Positions 1 through 6,940 of a DNA stretch of 36,452 bases are shown piece by piece. A program made the position numbers and the translations under genes. Position 1 is the stretch's first letter. Each line of letters opens with the position of its first letter. The DNA comes from a virus. The notes under the pieces are model-generated. The model was not told where the DNA came from. It was given only the letters and a program-made list of their open reading frames with translations, and did not search any database. The stretch covers positions 1 through 36,452 of IMG/VR virus record IMGVR_UViG_3300025843_000004. One strand, given 5' to 3'.

Positions 1-151
1 AACTACCCCCCCCTACGTCCCCTGTGCGTTCCAGGCCACTTCGCAGCTGGTCCTGGCCCATGTGCCGGTGCAGAGCTACCCCGTAGAATCGCCTTGATTC
101 GCTCCTGCGCTGGAGTGGGCCCGCAGTCCTACGATTGGAGTTGGCGTTCAT
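1..151 (-). other. possible partial ORF at the window edge
   Basis: Downstream of the DpdA-like gene there are about 195 bases to the window edge. An ATG at 149-151 is preceded by AAGG and opens a frame that stays open to base 1, but its composition (many Arg and Gly) is poor. A second frame, without a start codon, reads more like protein (TPAQERIKAILRGSS) and ends in a TAG near base 5. One indel near the GGGCCC at about 120 would join the two. This may be a short gene, a broken gene or non-coding. Confidence 0.2.
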
Positions 152-195
152 GTTGACCTTACATTGACCTTGCCAGCTCGGATGCCTGGTAGAGA

Positions 196-849
196 TCACG
201 CCATTGCTCCGAATATGAGCCGTTGGGCGACGGTCGGAATCTCTCCCGCCTGTTCTGCCAGGAAACTCCTCAGTCCTTCACGTTGAGCCTGGTCGCCTCT
301 AAACCAGCCGGTTCCGTCCACTGACTTTGCCCCGTGCTTTGCCGATACCCGAAGCCAGCGTAGGGTATTGACGCGACCGATATGAACATGGTCAAATGCG
401 TCACACCACATGCCAGCGGTGTTCCATTTCCATTCCGTTGATCCTCCAACGAAGATGACTTCGGCTGCGTCCGGTACGTCCTCTGGCATCATGCCGTCCT
501 GTACGGCGAAGGCTGGCCGGAATCCGCATGCCTTGACTTCTGATGCGTACTGATGCCAGAGATCCAGAGTTGCCAGCTTATCGCCAACTACGTCAGGGAC
601 GAGGCTCCAGATTGGTCTCTGTCCACATTCCTGCGCCCATCCCAGGAGTGACCGCCATGCGTGAACGTCCCATGCCTTGCCGCTTGTGAATGCTCCGAAC
701 GCGCCGTTGTCGAGCGCATATGGCAGGAAGGGGAACGGGCCACGTTGAGCGCCTGGGCTGTAGAGGTGTCCAAGTTGCCCCTCGTAGCGTCCGGCGAGGT
801 AGCCGACCCATGCTCCGGTGCAGTTTGCCGGCATGATGGTCATGGTCAT
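196..849 (-). CDS. DpdA-like / queuine tRNA-ribosyltransferase-like phage protein
   Basis: The 217-residue product resembles the phage DpdA/TGT-like family, related to enzymes that exchange guanine for a 7-deazaguanine base in DNA or tRNA. Visible signature segments are ALDNGAFGAF near residue 46, PDVVGD near 85, FAVQDG near 113, FVGGSTEWK near 133, HIGRVNT near 156 and SVDGTG near 175. The Asp residues in DNG, PDV and VDGTG are the likely active-site acids by analogy with TGT folds. The zinc-binding Cys cluster of bacterial TGT is not visible. The ATG overlaps the stop of the primase-helicase gene (ATGA), so it is probably translated with it as the last clear gene of the early operon. No preQ0 synthesis genes lie in the window, so the substrate would have to come from the host. 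Family assignment is from motif pattern; activity on DNA is inference. Confidence 0.65.
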   Translation of the reverse strand: MTMTIMPANCTGAWVGYLAGRYEGQLGHLYSPGAQRGPFPFLPYALDNGAFGAFTSGKAWDVHAWRSLLGWAQECGQRPIWSLVPDVVGDKLATLDLWHQYASEVKACGFRPAFAVQDGMMPEDVPDAAEVIFVGGSTEWKWNTAGMWCDAFDHVHIGRVNTLRWLRVSAKHGAKSVDGTGWFRGDQAQREGLRSFLAEQAGEIPTVAQRLIFGAMA

Positions 850-2750
850 GTCATCTCCCTTGCCAGTTCGTTTGCATTGGCGATCCGTTGTTCCTCGCTG
901 ATGCGCCTGGTGTTCCTGATAGCAGGTGAAACGAGAGTCGGCGTTGATGCTTTTGGTTTGGATGCCTTCTCGTCATCAGGTGCCAGTATGCCAACATCAC
1001 GGAACCTCAACGTCTGGCCGTCAAATAGACATCCAACCGTGAGTCCACCTCCACGACCGTGCCTGCTTTTCGTGATCTTTATGGATCGGTTGCATGAAAG
1101 GATGTCTCCGTTGACATCCCTTCGCTCCTGGTTGTCGAACTTCTCCAGCCACAAGGCAGAATGGCTAAATCTTGGGTATGCGCTTCCGCCTGCCATTCCT
1201 GCCAGGCTTGACCCCTTAGATGATCCTCGGGGGTGAGTAACAAGTATCACGCTAGAGCCGTGTTCACGGGCAATTTTCTTAACTCGCATGAGGAACGCGG
1301 TATCTGCCGCCCAAGGTTCACGCTCCGTTACTGCTGCCGTTACAGGGTCCACAACGATGATGCGTGCCCCTCCCTTTGATTTAAGTTCAATCCATTCTGC
1401 AATGTCCGCCATTGTCATCTGGTTCTCAGCCTCGGCCTTGATGCACGAACCTATTGAGTCGATGACTTGCCGGTACTGCTCTAGGTGTTGCATGGCTGTT
1501 GCCGGATTTGCCAGGCACCATTCATCATCTACAAGGTGCGATGCTCCGATCGTCTGCGCCAAGATGCGTTGGAGGTGGATTCTTCGTTCATCCTCTAACG
1601 CCAACATGGCAACCTTATGCCCACCATTCGACCAAGACATAATCATCTGGAGCATGAGCAATGACTTTCCTGCGCCTGGATCAGCGCAGAGGGTCGTTAT
1701 GCACCCAGGAAGCAGAGCCTTGGACAGCGACCCCACGCGAAGCATGTCCGGCCAAGGGACAGCCACATACTTGCCGGATGCGATGTCTCCAAACAGCCCT
1801 TCCAACTCATAGCTTGCCCCTTGTGGTGCGGCGTCGTCCATGATCCCGTTGATGGTCGATGCTATTTCTGATGTCGTCTTGCTGTCCAAGGCTTCGATCA
1901 GGTCGGCGACATCACCCTTTGGAGGAAGTCCGATTCCCGATGGGTCGATGGTTGCGACCGTACATCCGATGCCATCTAAGATATCTCGAACCTGCCGCAT
2001 ATGCTCGATGCCCGTACTCTTTCCGCTCTTGGGGTCGGTGGGATCGTTGTCGGGCCATAGGTACACCATACGTCCGGCCATCGTAGACCAGTCAGACGCA
2101 TCTGCCTTCCCAGCCCCCATCGCACTTGTCGTGGCCGGTATTCCGACTGACCAGGCTGCCTCGGCTGCCTTCTCGCCTTCGACAACAAGCACTCTGGGTC
2201 CTAACTCGTCCACCCGATAGAGCGGGATGCGGCCACGCTCCACTAAGTTGCGCGGAACCCAGCCGCCAGCGGTGGGGGTGAATTGGCGGAAGGTCTTTTT
2301 TCCGGTCGGGGGCATGATCCTGGCGACCACCAGGACCGGCTCCGCCTTCGTGCCGTAGGTGTACCATGATTCGATGCGTCCGATCCTCTCAGCGTATGCC
2401 TTGACAGCCATCTTGTCTGCCAATTGCAGATCCTCAGTAGGTGGCCTAGCGTTCAATTTGGGAGACTTTATTTCCAGATCCATCTCAGATTGCCTCGCGT
2501 GCTCTTTGAAGGCTTGGCGGGCATCCTGGCCGGTCGCGTGGGCGATCAGGTCGATGGCGTTGGCGTGCTTGGCGCAGACATGGCAGTACATGCGCCAGGT
2601 ACCGTCTTGTCCCTGTGACCATTGAGCAGATGGCGTTCGGTCGTCATGGAACGGGCATGAGCATGTCCGGCCCTTCACTTTGGAACCGGCTTGCTCCAGG
2701 GCGGCGATGAAGGCGGATTCGTCGCTTAGGATGGCTGGCGTTGAGTTCAT
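846..2750 (-). CDS. bifunctional primase-helicase
   Basis: A 634-residue replication protein with three parts. Residues 30-59 form a CHC2-type zinc finger (C32-P-F-H35 and C56-x-x-C59). A TOPRIM core follows, with VLVVEGEKAA at 187-196 and the acidic LWPDND at 231-236. The C-terminal half is a RecA-like helicase/ATPase: Walker A CADPGAGKS at 355-363, Walker B IIVVDPV at 464-470, and a THPRGSSKG segment near 515, as in RepA/AAA_25 helicases. It would prime and unwind DNA at the phage fork. The start is fixed by the ATGA overlap with the upstream O-like gene, which supports an initiator plus primase-helicase pair. The last 60 residues are Lys/Ser/Pro-rich and probably disordered. Confidence 0.92.
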   Translation of the reverse strand: MNSTPAILSDESAFIAALEQAGSKVKGRTCSCPFHDDRTPSAQWSQGQDGTWRMYCHVCAKHANAIDLIAHATGQDARQAFKEHARQSEMDLEIKSPKLNARPPTEDLQLADKMAVKAYAERIGRIESWYTYGTKAEPVLVVARIMPPTGKKTFRQFTPTAGGWVPRNLVERGRIPLYRVDELGPRVLVVEGEKAAEAAWSVGIPATTSAMGAGKADASDWSTMAGRMVYLWPDNDPTDPKSGKSTGIEHMRQVRDILDGIGCTVATIDPSGIGLPPKGDVADLIEALDSKTTSEIASTINGIMDDAAPQGASYELEGLFGDIASGKYVAVPWPDMLRVGSLSKALLPGCITTLCADPGAGKSLLMLQMIMSWSNGGHKVAMLALEDERRIHLQRILAQTIGASHLVDDEWCLANPATAMQHLEQYRQVIDSIGSCIKAEAENQMTMADIAEWIELKSKGGARIIVVDPVTAAVTEREPWAADTAFLMRVKKIAREHGSSVILVTHPRGSSKGSSLAGMAGGSAYPRFSHSALWLEKFDNQERRDVNGDILSCNRSIKITKSRHGRGGGLTVGCLFDGQTLRFRDVGILAPDDEKASKPKASTPTLVSPAIRNTRRISEEQRIANANELAREMT

Positions 2751-3517
2751 ACCAGCCCTGCCTTGATCTGCGCCTCAAGCTCACGGGCAGCGGCGATGGC
2801 GTCGGCGCTTGGTCGCTCGCTCGGCGGACACTCGTAAGCCTGGGGTTTCGGGTGGTTGCGTGATATCCAGTTCAAGACGAATCGGAATACTCCGCTCTTG
2901 GGTGCCCGCTTGGGGTTCTCAGTCGTCCAGCTCGCAGCCGCCTGGATCTCGGCGGTTATCCGCACGTCGGGGAACGTGTCAGTGAGCGTCGTCATCTCGC
3001 CAACCGATAGCCGTGCCGCCGATCCTGACTTGAGAGTAAACAATGGGCCGATGGAGTCGGCTTCGTTTCCAATCGCGCCTGTATTGTCTTGTTCTGTCTT
3101 GTCCTGTTCTGTCCTGTCCTGTCTTGTCTTGTAGTCCGGATGGTGTCCGGATGCTGTCCGGATGGTATCCGGATGCTGTCCGGATGAGTCAACTTCCTCT
3201 AACCATCCATTTTCCAAAAGCGTTGCGATACATGCCTTTATGTCGGCCTCGTTGGAGCGCGTCTTTAGTGCGATTTCTCTTGCACCGAGAATCCTTCCTG
3301 AGTCGGCAACGAGCAAACCCCTGGTCGGGCACTTACTCGCCACCTGGAGGATCAGGAGCCATCCGCCGATCATCCGGATGCCATCCGGATGACTCATCAG
3401 TTCCAGGTAGCCTAGTCCGTCGTGGTTCGTCGGGACAGCTACCCATGCCATCGTCTTGCACTTTCCGCTGTCTGATTTCTCAAACAGGGACCAGTTAGAG
3501 ATACGGAGAGCCTTCAT
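2747..3517 (-). CDS. replication initiator-like (O-like) protein
   Basis: The 256-residue product sits directly upstream of the primase-helicase. The N-terminal third (to about residue 107) reads as a winged-helix DNA-binding unit, with an ILGAREIALKTRS helix-turn-helix-like segment followed by IKACIATLLENGWLEEVD. This pattern is common in phage replisome organisers. Residues 114-145 are low complexity (HPD, SGH, TEQD units) because the DNA there is an array of 11-bp and 5-bp repeats. The C-terminal part, with FPDVRITAEIQAAASW and GVFRFVLNWI, resembles the end domain of phage replication proteins that load helicase. An ATG with GAGGT upstream overlaps the HNH gene stop (ATGA). By analogy with lambda O, the repeats inside the gene could be the origin it binds. 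Function is inferred from context and layout. Confidence 0.65.
   Translation of the reverse strand: MKALRISNWSLFEKSDSGKCKTMAWVAVPTNHDGLGYLELMSHPDGIRMIGGWLLILQVASKCPTRGLLVADSGRILGAREIALKTRSNEADIKACIATLLENGWLEEVDSSGQHPDTIRTASGHHPDYKTRQDRTEQDKTEQDNTGAIGNEADSIGPLFTLKSGSAARLSVGEMTTLTDTFPDVRITAEIQAAASWTTENPKRAPKSGVFRFVLNWISRNHPKPQAYECPPSERPSADAIAAARELEAQIKAGLV
3085..3129. repeat. nine tandem TGTYY pentamers
   Basis: The plus strand reads nine uninterrupted copies of a five-base unit TGT followed by CT, TC or CC. Five is not a multiple of three, so the minus-strand reading gives a 15-base cycle (the TRQD/TEQD run in the O-like protein). The array lies immediately beside the 11-bp repeats. The minus strand is purine-rich here and the plus strand pyrimidine-rich. 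Confidence 0.9.
3135..3189. repeat. five 11-bp iteron-like direct repeats (candidate origin)
   Basis: TCCGGATG occurs at 3135, 3146, 3157, 3168 and 3179, an exact 11-bp period with consensus TCCGGATGSTG. Eleven bases is close to one helical turn, so a bound protein would meet each copy on the same face. Since 11 is not a multiple of 3, the same octamer is read as HPD, IR and SG in turn, which argues that the DNA rather than the peptide is conserved. Placement inside an initiator-like gene matches the lambda O/ori layout. Origin activity is inference. Confidence 0.7.
3373..3391. repeat. second pair of the same 11-bp repeats
   Basis: TCCGGATG is found again at 3373 and 3384, with the same 11-bp spacing, about 190 bases from the main array and still inside the O-like gene. 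A separated pair with identical periodicity makes chance slippage a weaker explanation. Confidence 0.7.
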
Positions 3518-3876
3518 GATGCCGACCTCATAGCGATGCGCATTATGTGGATTGCCAGGAATGTAGGAAGCGCCCGTATGTCTCGCTCTAGGGCGCTGCG
3601 CTCACCGTGGCAGTCCTCGCATAGTGTTTCCAGAGCCTCGTTTGGTGCATCCCAGGGATCACCAGCATAGGACAGGTGGTTTACATTCAGAGTCTTGTCT
3701 GCGGAGCGACATCGGCAGCACATAAAACCATCGCGCTTCATTACCTCCATCCTACGCCGCTGCCATCTCGGATCGCGCAGCCTCTCGCTGTCGGTCACTG
3801 GCGTACCATCCGCCATGATCTCGTCGCATACATATCCAATATGGTAGACCCGGCCGCCTGGATCATCTTCGTGCAT
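3514..3876 (-). CDS. HNH endonuclease-like protein
   Basis: Starting at the ATG at 3876 the product has 120 residues. An upstream in-frame ATG at 3990 exists, but the segment between is low-complexity and lies in a self-complementary leader, while GAAAGGG precedes 3876. The core motif DPRWQRRRMEVMKRDGF leads into C-x-x-C, then NVNHL, then LCEDCHGE, the zinc-supported HNH pattern of a widespread phage family. The expected role is a metal-dependent DNA nicking or cutting activity. Phage HNH proteins often sit by terminase genes; this one opens the replication genes and overlaps the O-like start by ATGA. It could instead be a mobile homing-type nuclease, though its small size and integration in the operon argue for a resident role. 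Confidence 0.75.
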   Translation of the reverse strand: MHEDDPGGRVYHIGYVCDEIMADGTPVTDSERLRDPRWQRRRMEVMKRDGFMCCRCRSADKTLNVNHLSYAGDPWDAPNEALETLCEDCHGERSALERDIRALPTFLAIHIMRIAMRSAS

Positions 3877-3892
3877 GCTATCCCTTTCAGCC

Positions 3893-3972
3893 ACCGACGA
3901 GCGGCGCATCCAGCTAGCAGCCAGACAAGCGGGCATAACTCCGCTGCTGGTTTCTGGTGCGCCGCTCGTCGG
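3893..3972. repeat. 15-bp perfect inverted repeat in the HNH leader
   Basis: Bases 3894-3908 and 3958-3972 are perfect reverse complements (CCGACGAGCGGCGCA). They enclose about 50 bases that contain further partial pairing. On the minus-strand transcript this hairpin ends 18 bases before the chosen HNH start, so it could modulate translation or expose a binding site. No run of T follows, so it is not a standard intrinsic terminator. The rest of the 3877-4117 gap holds the promoter candidate and no convincing gene. Confidence 0.6.
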
Positions 3973-4039
3973 CTTGGTTGATATAGGCATTTGTTATGCT
4001 CCGCCGTCTTTCGGGCTGCTAGGCCCTTGGATGTTTTTA

Positions 4040-4099
4040 ATTATGAAACTGACCGGGATTCGTCAACCGCCAGATGCCGGGTTACGCACATTTGGCGGT
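4040..4099 (-). promoter_or_regulatory. candidate promoter with flanking operator-like palindrome
   Basis: On the minus strand TTGACG (4061-4066) is followed after 15 bases by CATAAT (4040-4045); a TAATTA with 17-base spacing overlaps it. The spacing to CATAAT is short for a sigma-70 promoter. An inverted repeat, ACCGCCAGATG at 4066-4076 and CATTTGGCGGT at 4089-4099 (one mismatch), abuts the -35 element as an operator would. It would drive the HNH, O-like, helicase and DpdA-like genes. This is read by eye only. Confidence 0.35.
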
Positions 4100-4117
4100 C
4101 AATCATCTATTGGACAC

Positions 4118-4405
4118 TCACTCGCCCATCTCCACCCCAGCCGCGATCAGAGCCTCCCGAAGCTCTCTCAGGCCGCAAACGTCCGGTACTCCGTAGCGTA
4201 CTGGCTTGAACGCCTTGCTGGTGGCCTTGGCCGCCTGGATCAGCCGCGCGTGGCCGGAAGCCTGCCCCTTGAGGACATCGACCTCCGCCCTGGCGGCATC
4301 GCGCTCGGCGATTGCCTTCCAGAGTGCCTTCTGCCCTGGTGGACAGGTACAGTTGTCGACTCCAGGGCCTACGGACTCAAAGCAGGTTGGGCAATGGCCG
4401 CTCAT
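4118..4405 (-). CDS. small zinc-ribbon / coiled-coil phage protein
   Basis: The 95-residue product begins with C-P-T-C and C-T-C-P pairs (residues 5-21), likely a small zinc ribbon. A charged helix, AIAERDAARAEVDVLKG, follows, and the protein ends LREALIAAGVEMGE. GGAAGGTGAG precedes the ATG at 4405. Two downstream-numbered neighbours share the plan of an N-terminal zinc ribbon and a helical body. Its C-terminal tail resembles that of the 187-residue neighbour (AIRAAGMEVES). Such proteins are typical accessory genes of early phage operons, similar in style to Ea22-like proteins; no function can be assigned. Confidence 0.7.
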   Translation of the reverse strand: MSGHCPTCFESVGPGVDNCTCPPGQKALWKAIAERDAARAEVDVLKGQASGHARLIQAAKATSKAFKPVRYGVPDVCGLRELREALIAAGVEMGE

Positions 4406-4444
4406 GACTCACCTTCCGCGCCTTCGTCTTGGATACAGACTCGA

Positions 4445-4861
4445 TCAGTGGAACTCGACATTTTCACCCTTCATTGCCGCGTCTTCAAGACCGGTGATAA
4501 ACTGCATGGTCTTTGAGCGCCAATTCCCGATATGCCCACCAACGTCCTCGTCCGGTAACAACGGTATAAGTTCACGAAGCCTAGCCGCTAGCGGCCTAGA
4601 CTGATCTGGCTTAATGATCCCATCGCAGTCGCTATGCGCGATCAGATAAACCAGGGCGTCAGACTGTGGCTTATCCCACTCGCCCATCAGCGCGGATTCT
4701 GGAATATGGCCCCAATCAAGCATCACGGTTGGTGCTACCATTCCATCGTCGTATGTAACCTTCCAGGTGGCGTACCCGGCGACCGATGCCAGCTTCTGAC
4801 GCCACCGTGAGAATGCGGAGTAGGCTCCGTGCCAGCAACCATGTGAAGTGTCTAGCCCCAT
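4445..4861 (-). CDS. conserved phage hypothetical protein
   Basis: The 138-residue product starts MGLDTSHGCWHGAYSAFSRWR, an opening I recognise from a family of uncharacterised phage proteins. The middle contains LIAHSDCDGIIKPDQ, and the end FITGLEDAAMKGENVEFH, both also typical. There are no membrane segments or catalytic signatures I can name. It lies in the early accessory block between two zinc-ribbon genes, about 40 bases from one and 30 from the other. Confidence 0.75.
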   Translation of the reverse strand: MGLDTSHGCWHGAYSAFSRWRQKLASVAGYATWKVTYDDGMVAPTVMLDWGHIPESALMGEWDKPQSDALVYLIAHSDCDGIIKPDQSRPLAARLRELIPLLPDEDVGGHIGNWRSKTMQFITGLEDAAMKGENVEFH

Positions 4862-4892
4862 GTTATCCCCCGTCGCCTGTGGTTATTGTCGC

Positions 4893-5213
4893 TCATGTCG
4901 TCCCCTTCTTTTCCGCATTGTGGGTGGCTAGGGATTTGTCGATACGCTCATTCAAGGCATCCGGGTAGTCGATGAACTGACTATCCGCGTGGTCAACAAA
5001 CGGACGAACCTCCAGCAGAAGTCCGGCCAGCTTATCCGCCTTGGTGTCGGTTCTTGTGTCCCATGCCAGTTCCAACTCGCGCAACGGGACATCACGACCT
5101 CCACGTTTGCCCATGTGGAGCATGGCAAGCTCAGCAATCTTGTAGTTGTAGCATTCCGGCCCGCAGGACGGGTAGTCGGCTCCACAAAACGGGCAGGTCT
5201 TGATGTTTCTCAT
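4893..5213 (-). CDS. zinc-ribbon protein, unknown function
   Basis: The start chosen is the ATG at 5213, preceded by GGAGGTGGAATC and overlapping the stop of the upstream gene (ATGA), giving 106 residues. The longer frame to 5255 lacks this support. The product begins MRNIKTCPFCGADYPSCG, a four-Cys zinc ribbon like that of Lar-type restriction alleviation proteins. The C-terminal half, EVRPFVDHADSQF and ALNERIDKSLA, looks like other Ea22-like early proteins. The Lar link rests on the short zinc motif only. Confidence 0.65.
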   Translation of the reverse strand: MRNIKTCPFCGADYPSCGPECYNYKIAELAMLHMGKRGGRDVPLRELELAWDTRTDTKADKLAGLLLEVRPFVDHADSQFIDYPDALNERIDKSLATHNAEKKGTT

Positions 5214-5773
5214 GATTCCACCTCCATCCCGGCGGCACGGATGGCGTATGTGCATGCGTCTAGTCCGGAGTTAAACCCCATCTGAACAGGCCCGTAATTC
5301 ATCGCCGATTCATTTGCTCCAGCACGGGGAGGCAACTTCACCTTCCGGGCCTTGAGCGCGGCGACCTCGGCCCTAAGCGCCAAGACGCTGGCCGCGCGCT
5401 CGCCGAGATCAGGCCGGTCCAACACCTCACGCTTGATCGCTACTTGGTTGTCGTGGTTGGTTTTCCAGTGGGCCACCTCAGCCCTCAACTCCAATAATTT
5501 CACCTCGGCCGTATGCCACTGAGAGTGGAAGGACTTGCCCTCCAGCTCAGCCACGCGGGCGCGTAGATTTTCAACCTCATTCAGCCTAGCGATCTCCTCC
5601 ATGAGAGCGCGCGCCAGAGGTGAAACGTAGTATTTTTTAGCCTCATCAGCGCATCGTTTGCAAGGCTCTGGTCTGCGGTGCATTACCAGGCACATTGGCC
5701 GGCTGTCGGGACATGGGATGCTGACATACCGGAGTTCATCTCCGCAGTTAGGACACTTGGTTGTGGTGGTCAC
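5210..5773 (-). CDS. zinc-ribbon and coiled-coil phage protein
   Basis: 187 residues from a GTG whose GTGA overlaps the RusA stop. It begins with C-P-N-C (residues 7-10) and a second cluster C-x-x-C near 38-41, so probably binds zinc. A long heptad-like coiled coil follows (about residues 55-145, with ENLRARVAELEGK and EVAALKARK). The end, GFNSGLDACTYAIRAAGMEVES, matches a tail common in Ea22-like phage proteins. It probably oligomerises; its partner is unknown. Confidence 0.65.
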   Translation of the reverse strand: MTTTTKCPNCGDELRYVSIPCPDSRPMCLVMHRRPEPCKRCADEAKKYYVSPLARALMEEIARLNEVENLRARVAELEGKSFHSQWHTAEVKLLELRAEVAHWKTNHDNQVAIKREVLDRPDLGERAASVLALRAEVAALKARKVKLPPRAGANESAMNYGPVQMGFNSGLDACTYAIRAAGMEVES

Positions 5774-6189
5774 TTGATCTCCTCGACGGTGAACGTGATT
5801 AGGGATGGCCCGGTGATGATCTTAGCCGAGATCGACTTGAACTGGCTATCGTTGAGAATCAGGCCCCAGCCTCCGCCCTTCATCACTGGGATCTTGCCCT
5901 TGCTCATACGCCTGGGCGGCACCTGGATGGCGTCCCACAGGGCGCCGATGGCGTTGTCCAGGTCAGGCTTCATCTCGCCCTTGGGAGCCGAGAACGTGGC
6001 CGAGAACGCAAGCCGGCCGGTCAGCGGCAGCCTGGGGATGTCGTCATGCCGCACCTGGCTCCGGACCAGCCAGCGGACCATCTCGCGCCATGCCTCGTAG
6101 GCGTGGGGCATGAACGTGCCAAACTTGGTGACGCGAGGACGCTCTTTTGCAGCCGGGATGATCCGTAGAGCGAAGGTCATGGCCGTCAT
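5770..6189 (-). CDS. rusA: RusA-family Holliday junction resolvase
   Basis: 139 residues from the ATG at 6189, which overlaps the upstream stop (ATGA); the longer frame to 6321 is rejected because it overlaps the MmcB-like gene. The N-terminus IIPAAKERPRV, the acidic PDLDN at 75-79 and LNDSQF at 112-117 are the RusA pattern. The Asp residues at 76, 78 and 114 are the probable metal ligands. RusA resolves four-way junctions made during recombination and replication, which fits the RecT/Cas4-like cassette a few kilobases upstream in the same operon. Length is close to that of E. coli RusA (120). Confidence 0.85.
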   Translation of the reverse strand: MTAMTFALRIIPAAKERPRVTKFGTFMPHAYEAWREMVRWLVRSQVRHDDIPRLPLTGRLAFSATFSAPKGEMKPDLDNAIGALWDAIQVPPRRMSKGKIPVMKGGGWGLILNDSQFKSISAKIITGPSLITFTVEEIK

Positions 6190-6800
6190 GCAGCACCGTC
6201 GATCTTGACCGTCATCTGCATATCGTTTCCAGTGACATGCGCCCAATACCGCATCCCGAGTTTCGCCATCAGCTCGTCGCGGTACTTCTGTAGTAGTGGC
6301 GTCCGGTGAAGTGATTTGCATGGGTGGACGTAGCCACGGTTAGGATTGTCCGTAACATGAACACCATCGTCATAGGTATGCATCGTGCGCTTGTTATTGA
6401 GAAAGACGATCCCAGCGTGGGATGGAACCCACTCGGGGATGATTGGCCTACTGATGGTCCCGCCTGTTTTGCCAGGCATCTCTTGCCACCGAACCAGTGT
6501 CTCAGGGACCACATAATAGAAGCGTGCCGGTGATACCCCGCTTTGATACCGACTCTTGCCCAGGTCCCGCTTCCAGTCTGCGATTGATGTCTTGATCTCA
6601 AACGCCCACAGAACCCCGGCCTTGGTCAATACGGCAACGTCAATCTCGCGGTGGTTCGGTCCCAGGTAGATGTTCGGGACTACGGTGTTTCGCCACCATT
6701 CGATATACACGGCGATGGCGCTACAGATAGATCCCTCTGTCCAGATCACAGGAAGCGCCTTTGCCTCTGGCATAGATTGAACAACTCGCCAGCTGTTCAT
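6186..6800 (-). CDS. MmcB-like PD-(D/E)XK nuclease-fold protein
   Basis: The 204-residue product carries REIDVAVL near residue 51 and WAFEIKTSIADWKRDLGKSRY near 65-85, the D...E-x-K core of PD-(D/E)XK nucleases in the arrangement of the MmcB DNA-repair family. The following FYYVVPE is also typical of that fold. It would act on DNA, perhaps with RusA, whose start overlaps its stop (ATGA). The C-terminal 80 residues (LNNKRTMHTYDDG, HPCKSLHRTPLLQKYRDEL) are not recognised. Catalysis is inferred from the intact core residues. Confidence 0.7.
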   Translation of the reverse strand: MNSWRVVQSMPEAKALPVIWTEGSICSAIAVYIEWWRNTVVPNIYLGPNHREIDVAVLTKAGVLWAFEIKTSIADWKRDLGKSRYQSGVSPARFYYVVPETLVRWQEMPGKTGGTISRPIIPEWVPSHAGIVFLNNKRTMHTYDDGVHVTDNPNRGYVHPCKSLHRTPLLQKYRDELMAKLGMRYWAHVTGNDMQMTVKIDGAA

Positions 6801-6940
6801 GGGTCAACCTGGGCGATGGCAGCCATGATCGCCGCTCGGATCGCTTCCTTCCAGACCTCGGAGGTGTGCGGCCGAGATTTCAGAGACTCGTGCATGGCGT
6901 CCATCGCGGCCTTCACTTGGGCGTCAGTTACTTCGGTCAC
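6797..6940 (-). CDS. 47-residue hidden ORF with overlaps on both sides
   Basis: A GTG at 6940 overlaps the stop of the AP2/HNH-like gene (GTGA), and its own TGA overlaps the ATG of the MmcB-like gene (ATGA). The product begins MTEVTDAQVKAAMDAMHES, contains EVWKEAIRAAIMAA and is helical and acidic to neutral. It fills the only gap between these genes exactly, which strongly supports it as a real gene. Function unknown. Confidence 0.7.
   Translation of the reverse strand: MTEVTDAQVKAAMDAMHESLKSRPHTSEVWKEAIRAAIMAAIAQVDP

Noticed and set aside
3876-3990. Longer HNH start at 3990
   Set aside because: The added 38 residues are low-complexity and come from an inverted-repeat leader; the start at 3876 has a ribosome site.
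3933-3999. GCATAAC and GTTATGC 53 bases apart, resembling integron attC end boxes
   Set aside because: The bases between do not form the expected imperfect palindrome, there is no integron integrase or cassette, and the boxes do not fit RYYYAAC/GTTRRRY well.
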